DNA from: a virus
IMG/VR virus record: IMGVR_UViG_3300029922_000197
Span: 1 to 34,984 of that record
Strand: one strand, 5' to 3'
Length of the DNA: 34,984 nt
The notes under the pieces are model-generated. The model was given only the letters and a program-made list of their open reading frames with translations, was not told the origin of the DNA and did no database searches. The position numbers and the translations under genes are program-made. Positions 9,198 to 19,066 of this stretch are shown here, piece after piece (the stretch's first letter is position 1; the number at the start of each line of letters is the position of its first letter).

Positions 9198-10607
9198 GTG
9201 GCAGTTCCGTCTAACGCCACCTATTCCAACGGATCGGGCGTAGTTTCTGGAGATCAGTTAGATACGTTTGTGCAAGGCGGGATGCTGGTTGCAAATCTGC
9301 GCGTGTTCACCGGATTGTCGAATATGACGGTGGTTACGCTCGGGACCAGCACGGCTGGCGATGGCGGCGGTGGTGAGTTTTTTTGGAACTCTACCAGCAC
9401 GGCCACGGATGACGGAGTGACGGTAATTCGGCCCTATGGCTTGACGGTGGGGGCTTGGCTCCGTGTGCCGCAACAGATCAGCGGCGGTTACATTTCCAAC
9501 GTCGCGATTACAGGTTCATCGTTTGGCTCTGGCACGATTAGCAATACCGCGATCTCAAACGGGACTGTTGCTAATGCCGCGATCTCGGGCGGGACAATTG
9601 CAAACGCAACCATCTCCAATGTTACCTATGCTGGCAATTTGTCAGTTGCAGGAACTGTTGCGATGGGCAGCAGCTTTCTGCGCAACAAACTGATCAACGG
9701 GGGGATGGCTGTAGATCAACGCAACGCGGGGGCGTCGCAGACGATCACGGCTGGCGCTGCTTTGGCCTACACCGTAGATCGTTGGTATGGCTACTGCACG
9801 GGCGCGAACGTCACAGGGCAACGGGTGTCGGCCAGCGCGCCAAACCAATACGTTTACCAAATCACAGGCGCGACGGGGAATACCGCAGTCGGGTTTGGGC
9901 AGAGGATCGAAACTGCCAACTCATATGATTTGGCCGGAACCACATCCACGTTATCGGTCGCGTTGGCCGCGTCGTCTATCACGACTGTCAATTGGACGGC
10001 TTCGTATGCCAATTCGACAGACACGTTCGGCACGCTCGCAAGCCCCACGGTTACGCAAATTGCGACCGGAACCTTCACCGTATCTTCCGCGCTCACGACC
10101 TACAACAAACAGATTTCTATCCCGTCTGCGGCGATCACTGGTTTGCAGATTGTGTTTACCACGGCGGCGCTCACTGGCACGCTATCAATCGGCACCGTGC
10201 AACTTGAGCCGGGTTCTGTGGCCACTCCGTTCGAACGAACAGATATAGGGCGCGAGCTAATCAGGTGTCAGAGGTATTTTGAAACTACTTACAACACTGG
10301 TGTAGCTCTTGGTACTGCAGCTCAGAATGGACAAGGAGATTTTCAAACAATTTCTTATAGTAGTACTTATGGAACTTCTATTGTTTATCCATTTAAAGTT
10401 ACAAAAAGAATTTCTCCTACAATAGTAGGTTATAATCCAGTGTCAGGTGCAGTAAGTACTTTTCAAGATTATAGTGTCAGTGCTCCAAACGGCTCTTTAG
10501 GAATAAGTGTAACTGGCCCACAATCGGTAGGTGTATATAATGTATCATCCAGTTGGTCAGTCGGGCACATCATGGCAATACACCTAGCAATCAACGCGGA
10601 GTTGTAA
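9198..10607 (+). CDS. tail fibre / receptor-binding protein
   Basis: A 469-residue protein starting at GTG 9198 with GGGGAG about 11 bases upstream. Residues 1-~95 form an adaptor domain clearly related to the start of the protein at 11091 ([19 protein letters not shown] against [19 protein letters not shown]). Then come short pentapeptide-like repeats ([20 protein letters not shown]). Next is the [16 protein letters not shown] segment, typical of phage fibre carbohydrate-binding-like domains, and finally [18 protein letters not shown], a fibre tip motif seen in many phages. It probably contacts the host surface. From ~10256 the DNA turns strongly AT-rich, implying a swapped tip. Confidence 0.85.
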   Translation: MAVPSNATYSNGSGVVSGDQLDTFVQGGMLVANLRVFTGLSNMTVVTLGTSTAGDGGGGEFFWNSTSTATDDGVTVIRPYGLTVGAWLRVPQQISGGYISNVAITGSSFGSGTISNTAISNGTVANAAISGGTIANATISNVTYAGNLSVAGTVAMGSSFLRNKLINGGMAVDQRNAGASQTITAGAALAYTVDRWYGYCTGANVTGQRVSASAPNQYVYQITGATGNTAVGFGQRIETANSYDLAGTTSTLSVALAASSITTVNWTASYANSTDTFGTLASPTVTQIATGTFTVSSALTTYNKQISIPSAAITGLQIVFTTAALTGTLSIGTVQLEPGSVATPFERTDIGRELIRCQRYFETTYNTGVALGTAAQNGQGDFQTISYSSTYGTSIVYPFKVTKRISPTIVGYNPVSGAVSTFQDYSVSAPNGSLGISVTGPQSVGVYNVSSSWSVGHIMAIHLAINAEL

Positions 10608-10608
10608 A

Positions 10609-11094
10609 ATGTCAACAGGTTATCAGCTTACTTCAGGACTTTCTGTTATACGTCTAGTTGATGGAGCAACTATTCCTAATTCGCCATCAAACATCGATTG
10701 GCAAGAGTACCAAGCATGGCTGGCGGCAGGTAATACGCCGTCCAGTGCTCCAACGATCACTCAGACGCCCTCGCAACTTGCCTCCGCCGCTCTCGTTTCC
10801 GTTCCTGTGACGTTCACCACGTCCACATCTCTCAGCGCGACATACGGCATATCGTCGGAGGATCGGATGGACATGATGGCAGAAATGGCGGAACTGGCAA
10901 AAGCGGCAACATTCACCAACGGCACCACTTCGATTGCGTGGCATGACGTGTCGGGAAATGCTCACACGATGAACCTGGCGCAATTTTCCGCTTTCGTGAG
11001 TGCCATCGGCACCTACGTCACGCCGTTGCGCGCCATCGTTAAATCCAACTCAGGCACCGTCCCGCAACCCGAAGCGGTGACGGTGAACGCATGA
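10609..11094 (+). CDS. tail-fibre-associated protein, DUF4376-like
   Basis: A 161-residue protein one base after the fibre stop. The N-terminus ([20 protein letters not shown] followed by [12 protein letters not shown]) is the signature of a widespread small phage protein that follows fibre genes. The C-terminal half ([20 protein letters not shown] and [16 protein letters not shown]) resembles the DUF4376 segment. Such proteins may assist fibre folding or form part of the fibre tip. The first ~80 bases share the low GC of the preceding fibre tip, so the mosaic boundary lies inside this gene. Confidence 0.75.
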   Translation: MSTGYQLTSGLSVIRLVDGATIPNSPSNIDWQEYQAWLAAGNTPSSAPTITQTPSQLASAALVSVPVTFTTSTSLSATYGISSEDRMDMMAEMAELAKAATFTNGTTSIAWHDVSGNAHTMNLAQFSAFVSAIGTYVTPLRAIVKSNSGTVPQPEAVTVNA

Positions 11095-14000
11095 GCATCC
11101 CGGCCAACGGAACATTCAGCAACGGTATCGCGGTTATCTCGGGCGACGAGCTTAATACGTTCGTCCAAGGCGATCAGACAGCCGCACAGTTGCGCTCTTT
11201 CGTCGGCCAGTCGGGCATGTCGGTTTTCCTACAGGGCATCACAACGCCGCTAGACGGCTATGCGGGCATGTTCGCGTGGATCAGCGGAACGGGATACGTT
11301 GACGACAATCTAAACACCATCGTTCCTTCGTCGTCATCCGGGGCATGGTTGCGGACAACGCTTTACGGGGGCGGCACGGGGGCCGTTAGCGCAGGCACCG
11401 CAAACCAACTCGGCTACTACGCCGCGACGGGCAGCACGATTAGCGGCTTAACGCTCGGAAGCGGACTGTCCATATCGTCGGGAATTTTGAACGTGACGGC
11501 GGGCGGCGGCAACGTTTCCAATTCTGGCACGCCAACATCCGGCCAGCTTGCGCAATGGACCAGTTCTAACACCATCCAAGGCATTACGACCGGGACCGGC
11601 GTTGCAACTGCACTTGGCGTAAATACAGGGTCTAGCGGGGCGTTTGTCGTCAACGGCGGCGCGCTCGGAACGCCGTCAAGTGCCGTCCTTACCAATGCGA
11701 CAGGACTGCCGGTAGGTGGCATAAACGCAACAGGCACGCCATCAAGCACGACATATCTGCGCGGGGATGGCACTTGGTCAACGCCAAGTGGCGGCGGGAC
11801 TGTTAATTCCGGGACGAGCGGCCAAGTTGCGTATTACGCTAGCAATGGCACGGCGGTATCTGGCGAGGCTCCCGGCGCGCTTAGCGTGCTTGCCACAGGG
11901 TCCACTACAACACGGACGTTAGCCACTCGGGCGGCTGACATATTTAACGTGCTGGATTGGGGGTTTGATAGAACCGGCGTGGCGGATAACTCATCACAAT
12001 TTTCCGTGATTGTGGCGGCTATCCCATCTACGGGCGGCACGATTTATTTTCCCGCTGGGACATATAAATTCAACTCTAACGTGTATGCCGCTGGGCTGAC
12101 TGTCATTGAAATGGATGGCGGCACGTTGTTTACAGGGTCGGGACGCCTCAACACGGACGCCGATACCTCTGTCATGGTAGGCGAGCAGGCTGGGAAAACA
12201 TTCCAGTTTCTCGGCGCGGGCGACAGCAACACTTGGGCGACTTACATTTCGTCGGTGGTGCCTTCAACGTCTGGCACCGCGTCTTATGAAAAAGGCGCTA
12301 TTTACGCCAATGTCACCACCTATGACGTGTCTGCGGCTACCGGAACTCCTGCTTACACCAAAGACGTGGTAGCTATTCAAGCAAGCGCATCGGTGGCGGT
12401 GGGTAACACCCAAGGCCGCGTTTGGGGCGGCGCGTTTTCGGCGTTTGGCAGCACATCATCGCAAGGTGCGCTGACTGGCGTAGAGATCGACGTAACCAAC
12501 AACACCGGCACCGACGCCAGCGTCCCAGCGACCAGCGACCCCTACTATAAGGTTGGCGTCAACGCGGTGGCGATGGGATCAAACAAGAGCGGCACGGCGT
12601 ATCAGGCGGTCGGCAACGGGACTTCGTGGCGAAGTGCGTTCGCGTCTGCGCAAGGCTTTGTGAGCGACTATTTTCTGCTGTATATGACGAGCGGATTTAC
12701 GCCGCTTACCTACATCAAAGCAGATGGCTCAGGCACGTTTGGCGCGCAGCTTACCGCCACTACGGTCGGGGTCACCTCGGCGGTCAGTAACACGCAATGG
12801 GCAACCCAAGGCTCTTATATCGGCTGGAACTATGCCAGCGGCACCGGAGAGATGGATTTCGTCAATTCGCATGGCGGCGGTGGCGGCGGGTTCAATTGGT
12901 ATAACGTCGCAAGCAGTTCTGGCGCAACGCCTTCCCTTCTGGCATCGCTTTCATATGCAGGCGTATTCACGCCTGCATCTGCGGTGGCGCTTCCTGGTTC
13001 TGCGTCTGGCACTCTGACGCAGCAAGCAGCAGCAAGCACGACCAGTTATACTCTGGTTTATCCTGCGACAATTGGATCGGCGGGGCAGGCGTTAGAAATA
13101 TCAAGCGTCGCAGGTAGCACGGCTAATCTGGCGTGGGCGACTCCCAGCGGCACAGGCACCGTCACTAGCGTGGCCGTCTCTGGTGGCACCACTGGCCTGA
13201 CGACGAGCGGCGGCCCGATTACGGGCAGCGGGACCATCACGCTGGCTGGAACGCTTGCAGTCGCTAATGGTGGGACAGGCGGGACAACATCGACGGGCAG
13301 CGGTGCCGTTGTGCTTGCCACATCGCCAACTCTTGTTACGCCAATCCTTGGTGTGGCCATCGCCACAAGTTACACGGCAACTGGCTCAATCACTGGATCG
13401 GCCACGACTGGTGCGTTTAACTACGGCACGCTCGGCTATTCCGATGTTAATATCTACGCGCAGTTCTCAAGCAGCGTTAACAGCTACGCCCAATTAATTA
13501 TCGCTAATTCTAGTTCCGGCACCACTGCATCTGCCGATGTTGTTATTTCAAATAATCTCGGCACGGCCACGACGTATTACGGCAACATTGGCATGAACTC
13601 GTCGGGGTTCTCTGGTAGCGGTTCTTTTAATCTGCCGAACGCTGTTTATCTCAGTGCAACGAGCGGCGATTTGGTGGTTGGCACCACGACCGCGAACAAC
13701 ATCCGATTTGTGACAAACGGCAGCGCCACAGATGCTTTGACGATCAACACATCTGGCGAAGTGTTGGTTAGCGCGTCGTCTGGAACGGTTGGCAATCTTA
13801 AGGGTGTGCTCATTCGTGGGTGGGACAGTGGAGCTGTTGTCACGGCGGGTAGCTACGTGATGTGTTTCTACGCGCCAGTAGCACTGACAATTGCTAGCAT
13901 GTATGCTCAGGTCATCGCGCCATCAACAGGGTGCTCTTTCCCTGTTAGCGTGTATATAGGAACGTTTGGCTCAGGAACAGTAGTAACCGGACTTAGCAGT

Positions 14001-14144
14001 ATAACCGTCAACAACACAGCAACCACAACAAATGCCACTGCCGCAAACTCTGTCAGTGCTGGGCAGTGCGTCTATATCGTAATCGGGACGGTTACGGGCA
14101 CATCTAGCAACGTAGTTGTTCAACTTAACACAGTGAGGACGTAA
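11091..14144 (+). CDS. large tail fibre / tailspike with pectate-lyase-like segment
   Basis: A 1017-residue protein starting in an ATGA overlap. Residues 1-~95 are the adaptor shared with the fibre at 9198. Fibre-type Gly/Thr/Ser repeats follow, including [18 protein letters not shown] and [15 protein letters not shown], both common in phage fibres. At ~residues 283-325 [17 protein letters not shown] and [13 protein letters not shown] match the opening of pectate-lyase-like beta-helix tailspikes. A later [12 protein letters not shown] motif introduces a second fibre-like stalk. The role is binding and possibly cleaving a surface polysaccharide. No catalytic residues can be assigned, so depolymerase activity is inference. 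Confidence 0.85.
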   Translation: MSIPANGTFSNGIAVISGDELNTFVQGDQTAAQLRSFVGQSGMSVFLQGITTPLDGYAGMFAWISGTGYVDDNLNTIVPSSSSGAWLRTTLYGGGTGAVSAGTANQLGYYAATGSTISGLTLGSGLSISSGILNVTAGGGNVSNSGTPTSGQLAQWTSSNTIQGITTGTGVATALGVNTGSSGAFVVNGGALGTPSSAVLTNATGLPVGGINATGTPSSTTYLRGDGTWSTPSGGGTVNSGTSGQVAYYASNGTAVSGEAPGALSVLATGSTTTRTLATRAADIFNVLDWGFDRTGVADNSSQFSVIVAAIPSTGGTIYFPAGTYKFNSNVYAAGLTVIEMDGGTLFTGSGRLNTDADTSVMVGEQAGKTFQFLGAGDSNTWATYISSVVPSTSGTASYEKGAIYANVTTYDVSAATGTPAYTKDVVAIQASASVAVGNTQGRVWGGAFSAFGSTSSQGALTGVEIDVTNNTGTDASVPATSDPYYKVGVNAVAMGSNKSGTAYQAVGNGTSWRSAFASAQGFVSDYFLLYMTSGFTPLTYIKADGSGTFGAQLTATTVGVTSAVSNTQWATQGSYIGWNYASGTGEMDFVNSHGGGGGGFNWYNVASSSGATPSLLASLSYAGVFTPASAVALPGSASGTLTQQAAASTTSYTLVYPATIGSAGQALEISSVAGSTANLAWATPSGTGTVTSVAVSGGTTGLTTSGGPITGSGTITLAGTLAVANGGTGGTTSTGSGAVVLATSPTLVTPILGVAIATSYTATGSITGSATTGAFNYGTLGYSDVNIYAQFSSSVNSYAQLIIANSSSGTTASADVVISNNLGTATTYYGNIGMNSSGFSGSGSFNLPNAVYLSATSGDLVVGTTTANNIRFVTNGSATDALTINTSGEVLVSASSGTVGNLKGVLIRGWDSGAVVTAGSYVMCFYAPVALTIASMYAQVIAPSTGCSFPVSVYIGTFGSGTVVTGLSSITVNNTATTTNATAANSVSAGQCVYIVIGTVTGTSSNVVVQLNTVRT

Positions 14145-14638
14145 TGAAAAACTGTTATGATAAGCTAGAAGCATTTGACCTCGCGCAACCATCTGGCGCA
14201 ACGGATGCAGAACGACTCGCTGCATATATTGCACCAATTAATGTAGCGCGGGTATTTATCACTGGTGAAGCCAAGACTATCGCACGGCAATCAGCAACGG
14301 GTGATTGGTCGCGAATTGTGCTTCGCTCGCGTCAAGTAGCAACTATTCCACCGGCAACGGCGAATGACGTGGCAGTGTTAGCCGCTATAAATGTAACTGA
14401 GAGCTTAGACACCGATCCGATTGATCAGAGCAACACCGCGACATGGCCTGCATGGCAGGCGGGCATAGCGGCGTTGGAAGCGAGTGGTGATTTGTCATCG
14501 GCCTCGGCGGCGTTGATTGCCGCACTTTCTACACAAACTACCACGCAAGCGGCAATTGACGGCTGGGTAAATCCACCAAATGAAGATGATCTCGCTGCTG
14601 CCCGTGATGTAAACAGAGGAGCGTATCCGCATGTCTAA
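14144..14638 (+). CDS. fibre-region protein of unknown function
   Basis: A 164-residue protein with its start overlapping the spike stop (TAATG). The N-terminus ([20 protein letters not shown]) and the alpha-helical Ala-rich middle end in a conserved-looking WVNPPNEDDLAAARDVNRGAY. It lies within the receptor-binding block and may be a fibre chaperone or minor tip protein; I recognise no family. Its first ~250 bases have lower GC than the surrounding genes. Confidence 0.6.
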   Translation: MKNCYDKLEAFDLAQPSGATDAERLAAYIAPINVARVFITGEAKTIARQSATGDWSRIVLRSRQVATIPPATANDVAVLAAINVTESLDTDPIDQSNTATWPAWQAGIAALEASGDLSSASAALIAALSTQTTTQAAIDGWVNPPNEDDLAAARDVNRGAYPHV

Positions 14639-15395
14639 TCGTATTGAGTATGCTGCCGGAACAGGCGTAACACTATTTGCAGGTGCAAGTGGAACATACA
14701 ACACATCAAATATTCCAACCTATGGATCAATGGGATGGCTTCCGCTATTCGTTACCACACAGGCGGCATGGTCCAGCGGCACCACTTACACTGGCACTAC
14801 TGATCTCGCTGTTGGTTCGCAAGTAACGGCAGTCAGCAACACTTATGTTTGCATTACGGCAGGCGGCGGCACTAGCACAGTCAATCCATCGTCGGGAACT
14901 GGTGGCGTTACCACACCGGGCGTTGCAACAGGCACGTTGTCAGATGGCTACGTGTGGCTCTGTATGGGCAACACGACCGCAGACTTTACCACGCTTGCTA
15001 GCGGTTATCAGGCAGTTTCGCAGATAACGCTCGATAATCGCCCTTCGCTCAATTCGCAGGGTGACGAGATGATCGAAATCGGCGTGTCTATCACGACAGG
15101 TGTGACTGCTGGCTCTGGTTTGTTTGTAACGACTGGACTGCAATACCTTAACCCGACAGGGACAAACAGCTATGCTGACGGCATTGGCGGCGGTGCTAAC
15201 CAGTCTGGACCGGGAATTTCACAGGGAAATTTATTTTACCCAACAGGCGCTTCCTCGCCAATTGTTGGCCGAGCACTTATTCCGATGCTTCCGGGTCGTA
15301 TGCGTGGTTTTCTGCAAAATCAGACTGGCGGCGCGTTTAGCGCCTCAACTCATGTAATTTCATTCCGAACTGTATCTTTAACAAATAATGGTTAA
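14631..15395 (+). CDS. structural protein in fibre block, carbohydrate-binding-like segment
   Basis: A 254-residue beta-rich protein overlapping the previous gene by 8 bases. Residues ~45-115 follow the pattern W..GTTY..G..V......YVC...G, then DGYVWLCMG, which resembles small carbohydrate-binding modules used in phage fibres. The C-terminal half (ALIPMLPGRMRGFLQNQTGG) looks like a jelly-roll or head-fibre-type module. Role inferred from the neighbourhood. Confidence 0.6.
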   Translation: MSNRIEYAAGTGVTLFAGASGTYNTSNIPTYGSMGWLPLFVTTQAAWSSGTTYTGTTDLAVGSQVTAVSNTYVCITAGGGTSTVNPSSGTGGVTTPGVATGTLSDGYVWLCMGNTTADFTTLASGYQAVSQITLDNRPSLNSQGDEMIEIGVSITTGVTAGSGLFVTTGLQYLNPTGTNSYADGIGGGANQSGPGISQGNLFYPTGASSPIVGRALIPMLPGRMRGFLQNQTGGAFSASTHVISFRTVSLTNNG

Positions 15396-15400
15396 TTTAT

Positions 15401-16237
15401 ATGAGTATTATCCGCCCGACAAGATTACTTCGCACACCGGGAATTATTGGCACGCGCGCCGATGTTGTGCCAACGTGGCCGGTAGAGGTTGATTGGACAC
15501 ATCCTCTAACCAGAAATCTTGTTCACGCTTCAATCCTTGGGAATACAACACGAAACTTAGCCGGTGGAATAAGCAGTGGCACAATCTTTCCTGGAGCCGC
15601 ACTTAGCAATGGTAAACTAGGCGCAGGGCTTAACACAAATACCGGCACAGCTACAGGCGCTTATTTTTCGTATAATCCAAAAATGGATAATACAGATCGT
15701 TGGCTAGTATTTAATCTTGTAAGCTGCTCCAATTGGTCATCCGGCAACGTTCAGCAACTGTTCAGGTTTTTTGGCACCAATCAGCAAGGCTATCAAGCGC
15801 AGGTTCAAAGCGGAAATATAAATCTTTATTTCAACTGCAACACAGGAAATAATAACTCCAGTTATCCACTAACAGGCGTAACGAATAATGTTCCTGTGGG
15901 GATTACCTGCACTCTTCAAAACAATCCGCCACCAAATAACTATGCAGGACTTAATACCTACGTTGGAAGCTCGATTGTAAATAGTAGCGGTATTGTTAAA
16001 GGAGTTGTGAACGCAGGCAATGCTGTTTTATATGTTGGTGGCGTTGCAGCAGGACTAGCTTGGAACTTTTTAGGAATTACTTTTGCCACTTACGTATTTA
16101 TGCACCAGGACAGCAGCATTCTGCCTTGGTTAAATGCCGAACCTTTTGGTTTTTTCCGCCCGATCCTACGTAAGAGTTACTACACCGCGCCAAATGTCAC
16201 GTCTTTTGCGCCGAGTTGGCTTTTGGAGTGGGTGTGA
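15401..16237 (+). CDS. LamG/concanavalin-like structural protein
   Basis: A 278-residue protein starting at ATG 15401, five bases after the previous stop. The N-terminus has VDWTHPLTRNLVHASIL, a pattern I associate with phage proteins carrying a LamG/concanavalin A-like beta sandwich. A single beta domain follows, and the C-terminus has LNAEPFGFFRPILRKSYYTA, also typical of that family. These usually bind surface sugars. The gene is clearly poorer in GC than its neighbours (about 38% in 15781-15840), suggesting a separate origin from the fibre genes upstream. Confidence 0.65.
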   Translation: MSIIRPTRLLRTPGIIGTRADVVPTWPVEVDWTHPLTRNLVHASILGNTTRNLAGGISSGTIFPGAALSNGKLGAGLNTNTGTATGAYFSYNPKMDNTDRWLVFNLVSCSNWSSGNVQQLFRFFGTNQQGYQAQVQSGNINLYFNCNTGNNNSSYPLTGVTNNVPVGITCTLQNNPPPNNYAGLNTYVGSSIVNSSGIVKGVVNAGNAVLYVGGVAAGLAWNFLGITFATYVFMHQDSSILPWLNAEPFGFFRPILRKSYYTAPNVTSFAPSWLLEWV

Positions 16238-16295
16238 TGCACGGGAAAAGTTACGCTGAACACATCGTATTCTGTTGGTTTCTTGGAGAAAAACT

Positions 16296-16721
16296 ATGAC
16301 TATGACGCCGCGCGCTCGCCGCACATCTGATAGCGCCGCAATCGAAACAGAAGGGCGATTGAGCGCGATGGAAGTGCAGATTGATCATTTAATTGCGGGC
16401 CAGAACGCTTTATCTGAAAAGGTAGATAAGCAGGGGCATGATCTTTCAGAGAAGATTGATCATCTGTCCGATATTGTCCAAAAGAGCGAGGAAGCTCGCG
16501 AACATCGCGCATCGAACACCAGAGAACGTGTGGCGCACCTCGAAAACAAAATAGAGGGAATTATTTTAAAGTCTGCGCAACCCGCGCCAGACGAGTTGAC
16601 GATCATATTCCGCAAGGTTGTGGTCTATGTTTACATTGCGCTGGCGGCGGTGTTTGTCATGTTTGTTCTCACAATTTTTGAGCATCTGTCTGGCATAGAC
16701 ATCAAGAAGTTTCTCGGGTGA
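16296..16721 (+). CDS. coiled-coil protein with C-terminal membrane anchor (XhlA-like)
   Basis: A 141-residue protein. I place the start at ATG 16296, with GGAGA 6-7 bases upstream, rather than the in-frame TTG at 16275. Residues ~20-85 are charged and heptad-rich (LSEKVDKQGHDLSEKIDHLS), a coiled coil. Residues ~108-130 (VVVYVYIALAAVFVMFVLTI) form one membrane span near the C-terminus. This architecture is like haemolysin XhlA-type proteins that accompany phage lysis genes. It lies just ahead of the endolysin and holin-like genes, so a lysis role is plausible but not proven. Confidence 0.65.
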   Translation: MTMTPRARRTSDSAAIETEGRLSAMEVQIDHLIAGQNALSEKVDKQGHDLSEKIDHLSDIVQKSEEAREHRASNTRERVAHLENKIEGIILKSAQPAPDELTIIFRKVVVYVYIALAAVFVMFVLTIFEHLSGIDIKKFLG

Positions 16722-16777
16722 TGCAAACAACGTCAAACTGTGCATAATGCGGGCATCTTCCCCGCAAGGAACCCGCC

Positions 16778-17449
16778 ATGAACCTCCCTGGATCACAAAA
16801 CCAAAAACGTCTTGATCGGCTTTTCCGCGCAGACGGCACCGCGTCATCAACTGTGAAGCTGGTCTTACCTCGTTCGGCGGCTCGGTCTTGTCTGATCCTG
16901 CAAAATACAGGCGTCACCAATCCACTTTGGTTTGATATCGGTTCGGCCCGCGCGACGGCAACGATCACAAACGGCGTTGTTACATCCCTGACTGTTCTCA
17001 ATGGCGGGTTTGGTTTTCTTCAACCGCCGATTGTCACGTTGCTTGGCGGCGGATCAAACAACGGGCAATTTGCCGCTGCGTTGTCGGCTTCGGGGTGGGA
17101 TGGCCGTGGGCAGTTGGATCAATTCCCCGTTCCATCTGGCATCATCAAAACCACAACGCCAAACACTGTCTATCGACCGGCAAACGTCACGGCTGTTTTG
17201 ACGAGCGGCGTTGTCACATCGTTTGTGATCAACGATGGCGGTGCGGGATACGTGAACGCGCCAGAAGTCTTGATTGCCAACCAATTCAATGATCCGTTTG
17301 GATGTGCGGACGCGAGCAATAGTTCGGGCCAAGGGTTTTATCTCGTTGCTGGCGCGACGTTAAGGTTTGACGCGACGTTCTGCCCTACCGAACAAATCTC
17401 GGTCTATTCAGCGTCGGGAACCACTTACGCTGTGGGATACGCGGTTTGA
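16778..17449 (+). CDS. virion-associated protein sharing GGxGY repeats with the tail protein
   Basis: A 223-residue beta-rich protein. It begins with a conserved-looking SSTVKLVLPRSAARSCLILQ segment, then DIGSARAT. Two copies of the repeat found at window positions 24-431 follow: TITNGVVTSLTVLNGGFGF and VTSFVINDGGAGYVNAPEVL. It ends with FCPTEQISVYSASGTTYA. The family often sits next to lysis genes and may be a minor virion component. Its start follows a good AAGGAA site. The stop overlaps the endolysin start (TGATG). Confidence 0.65.
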   Translation: MNLPGSQNQKRLDRLFRADGTASSTVKLVLPRSAARSCLILQNTGVTNPLWFDIGSARATATITNGVVTSLTVLNGGFGFLQPPIVTLLGGGSNNGQFAAALSASGWDGRGQLDQFPVPSGIIKTTTPNTVYRPANVTAVLTSGVVTSFVINDGGAGYVNAPEVLIANQFNDPFGCADASNSSGQGFYLVAGATLRFDATFCPTEQISVYSASGTTYAVGYAV

Positions 17450-17997
17450 TGAACAACGCCGCAATGTGGGATAGCGCGCAACTGTCTGGCAGTTTGGACG
17501 CAAACAGCGGCGCGGAATACATTTCCGCAAATGTTGCGCGTTACGGAGCTGTTGCTCAAATTGTTGGCGTGCCGTGGTGGTGGATCGGCTGCATTCATCA
17601 ATTGGAAGCGGGCGGCAATTTTCATTGTCATCTTGCCAATGGCGATCCGTTGACTGCGCGCACCGTTCATGTCCCGGCTGGCCGTCCGCTAACCGGAACG
17701 CCTCCGTTTACGTGGGAGCAAAGTGCAATTGATGCACTTTTCTTCGAGGGGCTTAGTCACGGAATGATCACTGATCCGGTATCGGCTCTTGATCGTGCGG
17801 AGCGATACAACGGCTTGGGATATCGCAATCGCGGCCTACCATCTCCGTATCTGTGGAGCGGGACCAATCAATACACATCGGGAAAATTCGTCCTAGACGG
17901 CGTGTTTGATCCGCACGCGGTATCCGATCAACCCGGAGTTGCTGCGCTCATGATGGCGCTACAGAAAAACCAAGTCACTTTGTTCATAGGAGTGTGA
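17449..17997 (+). CDS. endolysin, muramidase-like lysozyme family
   Basis: A 182-residue protein starting at ATG 17449, overlapping the upstream stop. Residues 41-66 contain VPWWWIGCIHQLEAGGNFHC, followed by HLANGDPLTARTVHVPAGRP, then PFTWEQSAIDAL and YNGLGYRNRGLPSPYLWSGT. This set is characteristic of a phage lysozyme-like family that cleaves the glycan strands of peptidoglycan. Glu53 is the likely catalytic acid. No signal peptide is visible, so release would depend on a holin. Holin-like and lipoprotein genes follow directly, consistent with a lysis cassette. Confidence 0.85.
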   Translation: MNNAAMWDSAQLSGSLDANSGAEYISANVARYGAVAQIVGVPWWWIGCIHQLEAGGNFHCHLANGDPLTARTVHVPAGRPLTGTPPFTWEQSAIDALFFEGLSHGMITDPVSALDRAERYNGLGYRNRGLPSPYLWSGTNQYTSGKFVLDGVFDPHAVSDQPGVAALMMALQKNQVTLFIGV

Positions 17998-17998
17998 G

Positions 17999-18406
17999 AT
18001 GTTTGACTTAAAATCGTGGGTAAGCCAACGCAGCACAATCCACGGGATCGCCGTTGCTTCGTTGGTTATCACAACTGTCGCGGCTCATTTCGCGGGTGCG
18101 GACAACAACACTGCGTTGGTGATCGGTGCCGTTCCGTATGCCTTGGCGCATATGGGAATTAACGAAACACCGGCCACGCAATCGGCAGAAACGCTCGCCA
18201 AGGACGTGCTGACCGCATACTTGAGCAAAAGTGTATCGACTGCTCTTCCTGGCCTTCTAACTGATTTGCAGGGGTTTATCGGCGCTCTGGTGCCTTCCCC
18301 TGCGCTCAATCCGCCTGCCACATCGACAGTGGCCACGGTGCAGGTTTCGCAACCTGTTGTCTCAGTTATCCCTGTATCAACCGTTGGAGAACAACCCAAT
18401 GCGTAA
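17999..18406 (+). CDS. putative holin
   Basis: A 135-residue protein starting one base after the endolysin stop. Two hydrophobic segments at ~residues 14-31 (IHGIAVASLVITTVAAHF) and ~38-53 (TALVIGAVPYALAHMG) are joined by a short Ala-Gly-Ala-Asp-Asn turn, a hairpin typical of holins. The remainder is a soluble Pro/Ser/Thr-rich tail, longer than usual for a holin. The position right after the endolysin supports a membrane-permeabilising role at lysis. Confidence 0.65.
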   Translation: MFDLKSWVSQRSTIHGIAVASLVITTVAAHFAGADNNTALVIGAVPYALAHMGINETPATQSAETLAKDVLTAYLSKSVSTALPGLLTDLQGFIGALVPSPALNPPATSTVATVQVSQPVVSVIPVSTVGEQPNA

Positions 18407-18734
18407 GCTCACTCTTGCCGCCGTGCTCGGTCTTGCCGCGTGCGCGCCGACTTCCACGCCGCCAACTCTTGCATCTGTGCAGGCTACTTTGGCGACGGTT
18501 AATGCTGTTGCATGTGCTGTTGACGCGCAACAGCAGCCCATCGTTGCTGCGCTTGCCACGCCGGTTGTCACGGCCATCAACCCCGGCGCTGGCGTTTCCG
18601 CCGCTGGTTTCGTGACGCTTGATAATGCGATGCTGCATCCGGCCATCGTTGCTGCGTGTGCGGCTCAGGGCGGAGTTCCTGTTGCCGTTCCCGCCACGTC
18701 AATCGTGCCGCCGATCTCCACTCCCGCGAAATAA
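18399..18734 (+). CDS. small phage lipoprotein
   Basis: A 111-residue protein. ATG 18399 has GGAGA 8 bases upstream and overlaps the holin-like gene by 8 bases. MRKLTLAAVLGLAACAPTS is a lipoprotein signal peptide with lipobox L-A-A-C and lipidation at Cys15. The mature part is Ala/Pro/Val-rich and ends PPISTPAK. Outer-membrane lipoproteins near lysis genes can act as spanins (Rz1-like), but this one is larger and less proline-dense than Rz1, and no Rz partner is obvious, so the spanin role is only a possibility. Confidence 0.75.
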   Translation: MRKLTLAAVLGLAACAPTSTPPTLASVQATLATVNAVACAVDAQQQPIVAALATPVVTAINPGAGVSAAGFVTLDNAMLHPAIVAACAAQGGVPVAVPATSIVPPISTPAK

Positions 18735-18745
18735 GGATTGTGACG

Positions 18746-18991
18746 ATGGAATACTTCACTTTCAAACTTGCGCCGATCCAACTCAACACGGTCCTTTTGG
18801 GCCTCGCAAAACTGCCCTACGAGCAAAGCGCGGAACTGATCGCGGGATTACAACAATCGGCCAATGAACAGATGAAGGCAGCGCAACCGTCTTTGCCGTT
18901 GCCTGCGGACGTTCACGTTGAACCCGTTCCCGAACCCGTTCCCGAACCCGTTTCCGAACGTGTTCCAGACGATCACTCGCAACCCGCCTAA
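18746..18991 (+). CDS. small protein with Pro-Val-Pro-Glu tail
   Basis: An 81-residue protein. ATG 18746 follows AAGGA by 8 bases. The N-terminal ~50 residues (FTFKLAPIQLNTVLLGLAKL, then PYEQSAELIAGLQQSANEQM) are probably two helices. The C-terminus has repeated EPVPEPVPEPV units, encoded by a repeated CCCGAACCCGTT-type unit. Similar small phage proteins with this helical core occur near the ends of late operons. It is the last gene before the terminator candidate. Confidence 0.6.
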   Translation: MEYFTFKLAPIQLNTVLLGLAKLPYEQSAELIAGLQQSANEQMKAAQPSLPLPADVHVEPVPEPVPEPVSERVPDDHSQPA

Positions 18992-19022
18992 CTATTTCCA
19001 TTTCGGAAACGGTTGAACAGAA

Positions 19023-19055
19023 GGCGGCGTCTTTTCCCGAGACGCCGCCATTTTC
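19023..19055 (+). terminator. rho-independent terminator candidate at end of late operon
   Basis: A perfect 10-bp GC-rich stem, GGCGGCGTCT (19023-19032) with AGACGCCGCC (19040-19049), and a 7-base loop, followed by ATTTTC. The T run is short, so termination may be partial. It separates the lysis genes from the lipase-like gene, whose Shine-Dalgarno lies right behind it. Confidence 0.75.
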
Positions 19056-19066
19056 ATAGGTGCCAC

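Noticed and set aside
16741-16765. Promoter (CATAAT) and small GCGGG/CCCGC hairpin before 16778
   Set aside because: No acceptable -35 at the right spacing and only a 5-bp stem; too weak to list.
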